Shown here: positions 26,766 to 35,006 of the stretch, piece after piece
How positions within the stretch are numbered: position 1 is the stretch's first letter
How the letters are laid out: every line of letters starts with the position of its first letter
Assembly: GCA_965222645.1 (NCBI GenBank)
Contig: OZ244968.1
Location: forward strand, 1,426,001-1,490,000
Source: JABDMH01 sp965222645
Lineage (GTDB): Bacteria > Bacteroidota > Bacteroidia > Chitinophagales > Saprospiraceae
Direction of reading: 5' to 3'
Length of the DNA: 64,000 bases
Position numbers and translations under genes: made by a program
The notes under the pieces: generated by a model
Databases searched by the model: none
Seen by the model: the letters and a program-made list of their open reading frames with translations, nothing else
What the model was told of the DNA's origin: nothing

Positions 26766-29183
26766 TTACGCAACCTCCGGGTCTCTCCGCTTGAGATTTC
26801 GAGCCAGAATCGTACTCAAACCAACCCCGAAAAGTACAATGGTCACAGAACTCAGTGGCATCAGAATAGCTGCAACTACCGGCTTCAGCAAACCCTGTAC
26901 CGCGAATGTGAGGCCGATCACATTGTAAACCAGCGCTATTCCATAGGACCAAAAAACCACATTAATGCTCTGATCAATGAAACGGAAAAAATCGGGTAAC
27001 TTCTCAAATGATTGTCCTTCCAACACAGCATCGCAGGCAGGTATGAAATTACCAACCTGACCTGTCACGACAAGTCCCACATCACTTCCCTTCAAGGCAC
27101 CGGCGTCGTTGAGTCCGTCACCAATCATCATAATGCGCTCTCCCCGGGTTTGCCTCTCTTTCACAAACGTCAATTTATCATGTGGACTTTGTCTGAAATA
27201 AAGAAGGCTATCCTCCGGGAATTGGGCTTGCAGACGAGACATTTCGGCAGGGTCATCCCCGCTTAGAAGGGAGAGTTTGTACCGTGATCTCCACCGGTCT
27301 AAAACGGTCCTAAGTCCCTTTCGATATTCTTGATCCAGTAGAAACTTACCTTTTACCAGCTCATCAATCTTCACCCAGGTGCCACTATCACTTTTGTCGG
27401 TATCCAGACCAATGAAGCGAGCATTTCCCAGATGCACCAGATGGCCACTGATTTTTGCCCTGATTCCCAGACCTGGGAAAGATTTGAAGTCCGACACTTC
27501 GAGTATCTTATCATCCTCTAAAAAACTTTCAATCTGTCTGCTGAGTGGATGCGAAGATTGATGCACAAGCGTCCGGATTAAGTCGCATTCCTCCAATGTA
27601 AGTTTCTGACCGACAAAACGCAGTTTCCTCCCCGGGGCAGTGGTTATTGTCCCTGTTTTGTCGAAAATAATATGATTGACACCTGCTATCGCCTCGATTA
27701 CAGATGTGTTTTTCAAATAAAAGTGATGTCGGCCCAATATCCGCATGGTGTTTCCAAAAGTAAAGGGAATCGATAAAGCAACTGCACAGGGACATGCAAT
27801 AATGAGTACAGCAGTAAATGCATTCACAGCTAATGAGGGATCGATGGTGATCCAATAGATGAGTGTCAATACAGCTACGGTTAGGATGACTGCGGTAAAA
27901 AACCGCGCCACTTGATCAGATATTGTGCTTACCCGGCCTTCCTGCACATCCTTTTTAAAAAGCTCGTCATTCCATAGAGAAGTTAAATAACTCTGGGACA
28001 CCTGACTGATAATGGAGAGTGTCAAAGTACCTCCCATCTGTCGACCGCCTGCAAAAATCTTATCTCCGATCCCCGGTGTTATTAAATTAGATTCTCCGGT
28101 GACAAAGCTATAATCTAGGGATGCGCTTCCTTTCAACAGGTGCGAATCTGCAGGAACAAGTTCTCCACTCCGAATAATGATCTTATCACCCGGGACCAGT
28201 TGGTCAATCGGCACAGCAGTTTCTGTACCATTCCTGATTGCGGTCGAAGCCATCGGGAAATATGACCTATAATCCCGGTCAAAGGAAATCGTATGGTAAA
28301 CTTTTTGCTGAAACCATTTGCCGATTAGCAGGAAAAAAATGAGTCCGGCGAGGGAATCAAAGTATCCCGCACCGGATTGTGTCAAAATTTCAAAGGAACT
28401 TCGACCAAATAATGCCAAAATTCCCAGGGATATAGGGACATCAATATTTAGGTGTCCATTGCGGATACCATGCCATGCAGATTTTAAATAATCTCTCCCA
28501 CAATAAAAAACGACGGGCAGAGCCAGGAAAAAAATCAGGTAACCAAAAAATTTGACAAAAGCGAAATCTTGTTCCGGATCAATGCCCAGATATTCAGGAA
28601 AACTGAGCATCATAATATTTCCAAAGGCAAATCCGGCAACCCCCAGCTTATAGTAAAGAGACCGGTCAACGACTTGACTTTTACTTTCGCTCAGCTTTTC
28701 GTAATTAAGTACGGGTCTATAACCCAGACTTGCGAGAAGCTCGACCAGACTACGTAAGGATATCGATTCTTGCTGAAATAATACGGTGATTTCCTTTTTT
28801 AAAAAATTGACTCTGGAACGGAAAATAGCTGGTTCGATTCGGTTTAAGTTTTCCAGCAACCATAAACAAGATGAGCAATGTATCTGTGGCAGATAAAAGT
28901 GTACACGCGAAAATTTTCCATCTTTAAAATCCACTATTCGATCAATCACATCTTGCTTGTCCAGGTGGCTGTATTGCTCTTGTGATGTGCGTTTAAAACT
29001 GATTCCCGCCGAAGAATTCAGCGCATAATAATCACACAAGTCATTTTCCTTCAGGATGCTGTACACAGACTTACATCCTGAGCAACAAAAGGGCTTGTCA
29101 TCGTATTCTATCTCCACACCATTGCAATCCTCACCACAATGGTAGCAGGCAACAGATACAGCCTTAGTTGTATTTTGAATCAT
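26766..29183 (-). CDS. ccoI: Copper-type P1B ATPase for cbb3 assembly (CcoI/FixI)
   Basis: 805 residues. The N-terminus carries a zinc-ribbon-like Cys cluster (CYHCGEDC, FCCSGCKSV), then a heavy-metal-associated domain with HCSSCLWLLE. P-type ATPase landmarks follow: TGES in the actuator, ACPCAVALS as the metal-transport CPC, DKTGTIT as the phosphorylation site, HPLSR, and GDGLNDAGAL. Expected role: moving Cu(I) across the inner membrane for CcoN. It is the first gene of the cco operon, divergent from a small membrane protein gene at 29281. No clear FNR box was seen in the 97-bp gap. Confidence 0.94.
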   Translation of the reverse strand: MIQNTTKAVSVACYHCGEDCNGVEIEYDDKPFCCSGCKSVYSILKENDLCDYYALNSSAGISFKRTSQEQYSHLDKQDVIDRIVDFKDGKFSRVHFYLPQIHCSSCLWLLENLNRIEPAIFRSRVNFLKKEITVLFQQESISLRSLVELLASLGYRPVLNYEKLSESKSQVVDRSLYYKLGVAGFAFGNIMMLSFPEYLGIDPEQDFAFVKFFGYLIFFLALPVVFYCGRDYLKSAWHGIRNGHLNIDVPISLGILALFGRSSFEILTQSGAGYFDSLAGLIFFLLIGKWFQQKVYHTISFDRDYRSYFPMASTAIRNGTETAVPIDQLVPGDKIIIRSGELVPADSHLLKGSASLDYSFVTGESNLITPGIGDKIFAGGRQMGGTLTLSIISQVSQSYLTSLWNDELFKKDVQEGRVSTISDQVARFFTAVILTVAVLTLIYWITIDPSLAVNAFTAVLIIACPCAVALSIPFTFGNTMRILGRHHFYLKNTSVIEAIAGVNHIIFDKTGTITTAPGRKLRFVGQKLTLEECDLIRTLVHQSSHPLSRQIESFLEDDKILEVSDFKSFPGLGIRAKISGHLVHLGNARFIGLDTDKSDSGTWVKIDELVKGKFLLDQEYRKGLRTVLDRWRSRYKLSLLSGDDPAEMSRLQAQFPEDSLLYFRQSPHDKLTFVKERQTRGERIMMIGDGLNDAGALKGSDVGLVVTGQVGNFIPACDAVLEGQSFEKLPDFFRFIDQSINVVFWSYGIALVYNVIGLTFAVQGLLKPVVAAILMPLSSVTIVLFGVGLSTILARNLKRRDPEVA

Positions 29184-29280
29184 CCTCAGGGCAAGACTTC
29201 GGTCAGTATATAATGATATTCGTCATTGGAAATTTGACAAAATTAAATGATCTTGGAAGACCGTCCTAACTTATCGCGAA

Positions 29281-29784
29281 ATGACCAGCTTCCGTATACG
29301 ACCTAAGTTTGAAATCGAGCATGAAATGTCCATTCCTCAAATGACCAATAGGATCAAAGAGGTACTGGTGCAGGAGGGCAATCCCTTCGATGCTGTTGAA
29401 ACACCGGGTCATTTAATTCTAAAGGTAAAGAAAGAAGATCAGCACTATTGGTCTCCCCAGCTCAATCTTATGTTTATCGAAACGGAGGGCAATTCCGGAA
29501 TTAAGATCAAAGGCAGGTACGAGCCTCATCACAATGTTTGGACGTTATTTATCTTACTTTATCTCGCCATTGCGATCTTGATTTTATTTTTATCTATTAT
29601 TGGATTCTCCAGAATGGGATTGGGTATGAGTGCAAAAATCCTTTGGGTTGTCCCGGTGTTGGGTGCCATGGCTATCGGATTGTATATAGTAAGTCAGATC
29701 GGTCAGAAATTGGGAGCTGACGAAACCTACTCGCTGCATCACTTTATCGAATATTGCCTGGACCGCAAAATCCATATAAAGTAG
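29281..29784 (+). CDS. Conserved-looking two-TM membrane protein, function unknown
   Basis: 167 residues. A soluble N-terminal part of about 85 residues (FEIEHEMSIPQMTNRIKEVL, then YWSPQLNLMF) precedes two membrane helices (WTLFILLYLAIAILILFLSI and ILWVVPVLGAMAIGLYIV) and a short tail. The layout is that of an unnamed Bacteroidota family. It starts 97 bp from the divergent ccoI start, so it may share its control region. I do not recognise a function. Confidence 0.7.
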   Translation: MTSFRIRPKFEIEHEMSIPQMTNRIKEVLVQEGNPFDAVETPGHLILKVKKEDQHYWSPQLNLMFIETEGNSGIKIKGRYEPHHNVWTLFILLYLAIAILILFLSIIGFSRMGLGMSAKILWVVPVLGAMAIGLYIVSQIGQKLGADETYSLHHFIEYCLDRKIHIK

Positions 29785-30048
29785 GACCTAATTTTTTGAG
29801 CAGTTTCGTCACGATCTCAACTCCTAACTCTGAAGGTAATCCTAAATGGATCAATCCCAAGTAAGGAGCATTAATCTTATTGTCAAAAAAACATAAGAAC
29901 ATTAGATTACGAAAAAGACGATGATCCCGGATATTGAGATCAAAGATAACTTTATTGATTTCGATGCCTGCAAAAATCGGGATGACAAACGAGATCAGTA
30001 ATAATGATTTACATCCTAAGGTATTAGGACAAAAAACTTATAAAATTA

Positions 30049-31011
30049 ATGAAAGCAATAGTCAAGAGAAAGTACGGGGGCCCGGAAATTCTCACGCTGG
30101 AAGATGTAGAAAAACCGGTGGTAAAGGAAGACTCCCTATTGATAAGAGTCAAGGCAAATTCAATAAATCCGGCTGATTGGCATATCCTTAGAGGAAAACC
30201 CATTATCGCGAGATTATCTTTCGGCTTGTTTAAACCCAAAAATATAATTCTGGGTGCTGATTTTGCCGGAATAGTAGAGGAAGTTGGAAGCAATATTTCC
30301 CATTTTAAGATAGGAGATCTCGTTTTTGGGGAAACAATCGGTGGAGGTGCCTTTGCTGAATACACATGTGCACCCGGCCAGGTCTGTGGTATTTTCCCCA
30401 AGGGACTGAAATTTACAGAAATGGCAAGCGTCCCAATAGCCGGTATCACTGCCTTGCAAACGCTCAAGACATATGGTAACCTCCAACAGGGAGAATCGGT
30501 TTTATTAAACGGGGCATCCGGAGGGGTCGGACATTTTGCGGTGCAAATTGCCAAGGCCCTTGGTGCCACCGTGACAGGTGTTTGTTCGAGTAATAATACA
30601 GATTATGTCATGGGTCTGGGTGCTGATGCTGTCATTGCTTACGACAAGGAAAGCATTCACAAGCACATGGGGAAATATGATCTCATTGTGGACACCCACG
30701 GTAACCTGTTCTTAGAAGATTTTAGACGCATGGGACAAAGGGGCGTCGTGGTTGGTTTTACAACCATGCACCACATATTATGGCTGATGATAAAGGCCAG
30801 CTTAAGTAGCTTCCCATTGGTCCAATTTACTGCCAAAGCGAATACCGAAGACCTGGAGCAACTAGCCTCTTTGATACTTGAGGGAAAAATCAAAGTTCAT
30901 ATCGATAGGATCTATCCCTATTCTAAAATTCCCGAGGCAATATCCTATATCGAAGCAATGCGGACTCGAGGAAAAGTGGCAATAGATTGGGAAGACAATG
31001 GGGAGGGATAG
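30049..31011 (+). CDS. Medium-chain dehydrogenase/reductase, quinone-oxidoreductase-like
   Basis: 320 residues in the MDR fold. NPADWHILRGK, GADFAGIVEEVG and GDLVFGE mark the GroES-like N-terminal domain, and LLNGASGGVGHFAVQIAKALGA (quoted as GASGGVGHFAVQIA) is the NADPH-binding Rossmann motif of the zinc-independent quinone oxidoreductase branch. Zinc-ligand cysteines of alcohol dehydrogenases are absent. It probably reduces quinones or enals with NADPH. A 264-bp gene-free gap precedes it; it is not obviously part of an operon. Confidence 0.88.
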   Translation: MKAIVKRKYGGPEILTLEDVEKPVVKEDSLLIRVKANSINPADWHILRGKPIIARLSFGLFKPKNIILGADFAGIVEEVGSNISHFKIGDLVFGETIGGGAFAEYTCAPGQVCGIFPKGLKFTEMASVPIAGITALQTLKTYGNLQQGESVLLNGASGGVGHFAVQIAKALGATVTGVCSSNNTDYVMGLGADAVIAYDKESIHKHMGKYDLIVDTHGNLFLEDFRRMGQRGVVVGFTTMHHILWLMIKASLSSFPLVQFTAKANTEDLEQLASLILEGKIKVHIDRIYPYSKIPEAISYIEAMRTRGKVAIDWEDNGEG

Positions 31012-31135
31012 GATTGGTGGGGACAATCCCTGTTTGCTTGAAATAGATCAGGTAATCCACTAGATAAATCCCACGAATCAGGGAAATTAAAAATTTGATC
31101 TTTTCTTTCATCCCGGAAGATCAATATGAGTCTCT

Positions 31136-32677
31136 TTACCTTCGACTCTGATCATCCAATTGCATCAGTGAGTCTATTTCCGGATGAAGAATATCATGAT
31201 CCTGTACAGATTTTTTTAGCGTAATGAGTCTCATTCTTAGCTCATCAATCCTCACCTGGTAGTTCGGATCATGGTAGGCATTTTGATTTTCGCCCGGATC
31301 TTTTTCAAGATCGTAAAATTCCCAGGCCGGACTCGTAGATTGATTATGTGCGCCATTTTTACCCAGGGGTAATCCATAAAAATAGATCAACTTAAAGCGC
31401 TTGGTTCGTATTCCAATATGGGCAGGACGATTCGTCTGGTGCAACCAGTACCGGTAATAGAAATCTGATCGCCATTCCGGTGGTGTTTCTCCCTTTAGAT
31501 TTGATCTAAAACTTCTTCCTTGCATATACTCCGGAGTGCTCATGCCTGCATAATCCAGAAATAAGGAAGGAAAATCAAGATTGAGTATGATATCTTCATT
31601 TGTCGATCCATCCTTGATTTCCCTTGGAAACCGGATCACAAAGGGCATTCTTATGGCCTCTTCATAAAACATCCTTTTGTCAAAAAAACCATGTTCACCT
31701 AAAAAATAACCCTGGTCTGCCGTGTATATTACAATGGTATTTTCTGTCAAATTTTCTTTGTCCAAATAATCCAATAGTTTTCCAATGTTTTCATCGATTG
31801 CTGCACCACATCTCAAGAAATCTCCCACAAATTTTTGATAGATTTTACTTCGTGCAGCGGTACTGTCCAAATTCTCCAGTGAAAAAGGGGTGCCGGGATA
31901 GACACTATTTTTATCATTGACCCATCGTTGTCCCAGAATCTCCAACTCCTGACCGGAAAAGGTCCTTGAATTTGGCTCGGCTACCTGATATTCAAAAAGT
32001 GAATTTGGTTCCGGAAAGACAACACCCTTGTACATCGAGTCGTACCTCTCAGGATAATCAAAGGGTTCGTGGGTGGCTTTAAAATGACACATCAGAAAAA
32101 AAGGATTGTCATCCGATCGACTTGATAACCAATCAACACTTAAATCACCAATAACATCCGCCGAAAAACCAGTGATCACATCCCCATCCTCCCAGTTCTG
32201 GGCGGTCAAAAGCACTGGATCATTGTACCTTCCTTGTCCGGGCAATACTTGATAATGATCAAATCCGGCGGGCTTTTCTTTCAAGTGCCATTTACCAATT
32301 ATGGCAGTTTCGTATCCCGCCTTTTGCAGTTCCTTTGCCACATTACTACTGTCTGGGTGAAGTCCTTCAGACAATGTATAGACCCCGTTCTGATGGCTGT
32401 ATTTTCCCGTCATTATAGAAGCCCTGCTGGGAACGCAAATCGAATTTGTGCAAAAGACATTTTGTAAAATCGCACCCTCCCTTGCCAAACGACGAATATT
32501 TTGATTTTTTACATAGGGCTCAAGAATACCTCCATAAATACCCCAAGCCTGAGAAGTGTGATCGTCAGACATGATAAACAAAATGTTGGGCCGCTCCTCC
32601 TCTACGGAAGAATTTGGAACACATGACAGTTGTCCTATCAGCAGCAATGTCAAGAAATAAATCTGCTTGTGTCTCAT
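31136..32677 (-). CDS. Sulfatase lipoprotein (family S1, formylglycine type)
   Basis: The start at 32677 gives a lipoprotein signal (MRHKQIYFLTLLLIGQLSC); the frame remains open to 32728 but would overlap the upstream gene. Sulfatase landmarks: NILFIMSDDHT (metal ligands), CVPSRASIMTGKYSHQNG with CxPSR for formylglycine maturation, GKWHLKE, and TADQGYFLGEHG. It removes sulfate esters from glycans and probably acts in the periplasm or at the surface. Downstream of a DsbA-like gene and a Gfo/Idh/MocA gene on the same strand; opposite them lies the GH127 cluster. Its presence suggests a sulfated glycan substrate for the locus. Confidence 0.93.
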   Translation of the reverse strand: MRHKQIYFLTLLLIGQLSCVPNSSVEEERPNILFIMSDDHTSQAWGIYGGILEPYVKNQNIRRLAREGAILQNVFCTNSICVPSRASIMTGKYSHQNGVYTLSEGLHPDSSNVAKELQKAGYETAIIGKWHLKEKPAGFDHYQVLPGQGRYNDPVLLTAQNWEDGDVITGFSADVIGDLSVDWLSSRSDDNPFFLMCHFKATHEPFDYPERYDSMYKGVVFPEPNSLFEYQVAEPNSRTFSGQELEILGQRWVNDKNSVYPGTPFSLENLDSTAARSKIYQKFVGDFLRCGAAIDENIGKLLDYLDKENLTENTIVIYTADQGYFLGEHGFFDKRMFYEEAIRMPFVIRFPREIKDGSTNEDIILNLDFPSLFLDYAGMSTPEYMQGRSFRSNLKGETPPEWRSDFYYRYWLHQTNRPAHIGIRTKRFKLIYFYGLPLGKNGAHNQSTSPAWEFYDLEKDPGENQNAYHDPNYQVRIDELRMRLITLKKSVQDHDILHPEIDSLMQLDDQSRR

Positions 32678-32711
32678 AGCCAATAAAAATATAAAAATGA
32701 AATTCCGGGGG

Positions 32712-33320
32712 TCAAAGAAATTCCTCAATTCGGGAAATTATCTCACACGCTTTTTCATATCCTCTGGAAACCAAGTAGTACTCTTTCCCATTTTTTAGTA
32801 CTAACGAAGGGAATCCCCTTACCCCCAATGTGGTGCTAAGCTCAAAATCTCCGCGTACTCTTTTCTTGACATCGTCAGTTTCAAATCCCGTTACAAATTG
32901 TAGTCGATATTTATGCAGACCCAGTATTTGCAAAATACTGACATACGTGTCTACCTGGTGGACATTAAAATTATTGACATAAAAAGCCTTTTGAACTTCT
33001 TTAAAAAAACTAAACTCATGTTGAGGAGCCAATGCCCTCATCAACACTGTTGCCCGAGCTGCAGGTTCTGTATCATAGACAAAGTCTTGACTATCCAAAA
33101 TATCAAAGTTAAATGGTTGACCGCTGCGAGCTCTAACTTGTTTCCAATGCTCTCTCAGGAATTCTTTCATCTCAACGATGGGAGTGGTATTGTAGGGTCG
33201 TAGTCCCCCCATCACCATTTGAAAATCCCATTCAGAAAAATGTCCCTTTATGCTGTCTATCTCAGGCGCAAATCCGTAGCACCAGGAGCACATCGGGTCA
33301 GTTACATAAATAAGCCGCAT
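32712..33320 (-). CDS. DsbA-family thioredoxin-fold protein
   Basis: 202 residues without a signal peptide, so cytoplasmic. The active-site motif is CSWC (MCSWCYGFAPE), followed by an inserted helical domain and the cis-proline region GVRGFPSLVL. It resembles the FrnE/DsbA-like oxidoreductases of the cytoplasm. It lies between a Gfo/Idh/MocA gene and the sulfatase, all on the minus strand; involvement in the glycan locus is only positional. Confidence 0.85.
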   Translation of the reverse strand: MRLIYVTDPMCSWCYGFAPEIDSIKGHFSEWDFQMVMGGLRPYNTTPIVEMKEFLREHWKQVRARSGQPFNFDILDSQDFVYDTEPAARATVLMRALAPQHEFSFFKEVQKAFYVNNFNVHQVDTYVSILQILGLHKYRLQFVTGFETDDVKKRVRGDFELSTTLGVRGFPSLVLKNGKEYYLVSRGYEKACEIISRIEEFL

Positions 33321-33440
33321 GATCGTACTTTATTCTAGATGCTACAGTTTTTTTTTCGATCCTCATACTTGTTAAATAATCACGCAACCTCCAATCTCTA
33401 AAGGAACTCAAGCTGAGAATTCCCTTAAAAAAAGCACTGG

Positions 33441-34778
33441 TCATTTCACTATTGGAAATTTCCAAGGTTTGCGATATCCCGGTTTAATGAATTTGTTAGC
33501 CCGGGAATTTGAGACGAATCGTCCTTTCTTATCATCCCATGTCAGCTGATTAGAACCGCTTCTCACAGCAATGTTGGCCATATGCGCATTTATTGCAACC
33601 GCTCTTCCGATTTCAACGCTACATGCTGGTTCGGTCCGTGATTTTATACACTCGATAAAATTAGCAGCATGCAGGCTGTGTCCGTTCATCCCTTCTACCG
33701 GACCTACCTTTTCCATCTTGCCGGTCTTTTTCTCGCTATCCCATTCAGGAAATACTTCCCACTTACTCCGGTCAGCAACCAGGGTACCGTTTTCACCAAT
33801 GAAGGCTACCCCATATAACCGGTCATACGGACCAATCTGTTTGCCCGCATTATGTTCCCACTGGATGAGATAGTCTCCATAATTAAATACCGCAGATAGC
33901 GTATCATGAGTTTCACGTGATCGATCCCGTAAGTGCAGGCGGCTACCCATAGCTATCACCTTTTCAGCAGGTCTTTCCAGATTCTTTGCCCATAGTGCCA
34001 TATCGAGCAGGTGAACACCCCAATCAGTCATCAAGCCACCTCCATAATCCCAAAAAAATCGCCAGCTGCCATGAAAGCGAGCTGCATTGAAAGGTCTTTG
34101 GGGTGCCGGTCCGAGAAAAAGATCATAGTTGACTCCCGGTGGTGGCTCTGAGTTTTTCACCTTTTTAGGTCCCAGGCCGTAATTAAAATTTGCCCAGATA
34201 TTGGTACGGTGTATTGCTCCCAATTTCCCGGAGTGCAAATATTCGATTGCCCCTTTCCAAACCTCACTGCTGCGCTGCTGCTGACCAACCTGAACGACAC
34301 GATTGTATTTTCTTGCCGCGTTTACCATGACATTACACTCTGCAATACTGTTTGCCATGGGTTTTTCAACGTAGACATCCTTCTTTTCCTGACAAGCGTA
34401 CACCGTTGGCAAACAATGCCAATGATCCGGGGTTGCGATAATTACGGCATCCAGGTCTTTTTGGGAGATCAAATCCCGGAAATCCTCATACTGACTGGGC
34501 GTATAATTGTATTCCTTTTCGATTTCGCCCGCACGCTTCGACAAAACATTCGCATCGATGTCACATAAGGCCCCACACATCACTCCGTCGATTTTCAAAT
34601 GCTGTTTTAAGACACTGAAACCGCGACCACGGCATCCTATAAGCCCGATATTGATTTGGTCTGACGGTTTCATACCGCGATTTCTCAACATAAAAGGAAA
34701 AGTATTTGGGAGTGTTGAAGCACCAAAAATCATCGTGGACTTCTTTATAAAACGCCGCCTGGAGTTGATGGATATCAT
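33441..34778 (-). CDS. Gfo/Idh/MocA oxidoreductase with Tat-like signal
   Basis: 445 residues. A twin-arginine-like leader (RRRFIKKSTMIFGAST) implies export. The Rossmann motif is GLIGCRGRGFS (a GxGxxG variant), the catalytic Lys is in VYVEKPMANS, and the C-terminal (Bacteroidota-type) domain contains WRFFWDYGGGLMTDWGVHLLD. Family enzymes oxidise or reduce sugars and cyclitols using a bound NAD(H). Divergent from the GH127-like gene at 35007 with a 228-bp gap. Two more family members lie at 39082 and 40495. Confidence 0.92.
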   Translation of the reverse strand: MISINSRRRFIKKSTMIFGASTLPNTFPFMLRNRGMKPSDQINIGLIGCRGRGFSVLKQHLKIDGVMCGALCDIDANVLSKRAGEIEKEYNYTPSQYEDFRDLISQKDLDAVIIATPDHWHCLPTVYACQEKKDVYVEKPMANSIAECNVMVNAARKYNRVVQVGQQQRSSEVWKGAIEYLHSGKLGAIHRTNIWANFNYGLGPKKVKNSEPPPGVNYDLFLGPAPQRPFNAARFHGSWRFFWDYGGGLMTDWGVHLLDMALWAKNLERPAEKVIAMGSRLHLRDRSRETHDTLSAVFNYGDYLIQWEHNAGKQIGPYDRLYGVAFIGENGTLVADRSKWEVFPEWDSEKKTGKMEKVGPVEGMNGHSLHAANFIECIKSRTEPACSVEIGRAVAINAHMANIAVRSGSNQLTWDDKKGRFVSNSRANKFIKPGYRKPWKFPIVK

Positions 34779-35006
34779 ACAAAATTTATTAAGTCACATA
34801 AAAAACAAAAATCGAATCTAACTAAGAAATTGTGGTGAACCAAAAGAGCAACTGAATTTCCTGTCCGACAAAAGTTGATCAGTCTGGCAGCACGGGTTTC
34901 GATAGGCCACTCTTTAGGATGTTGTGGTCATGAATTTGCAAGATATTTTAGTAAATTGAATAGTTAATAATTTAATCAGATCTACCTATTTTATGTTCTC
35001 ATATCC

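Noticed and set aside
29184..29280. FNR/Crp-type site upstream of ccoI (TTGAC and ATGATC half-sites)
   Set aside because: The spacing and symmetry do not fit TTGAT-N4-ATCAA, so it is not listed as a site.
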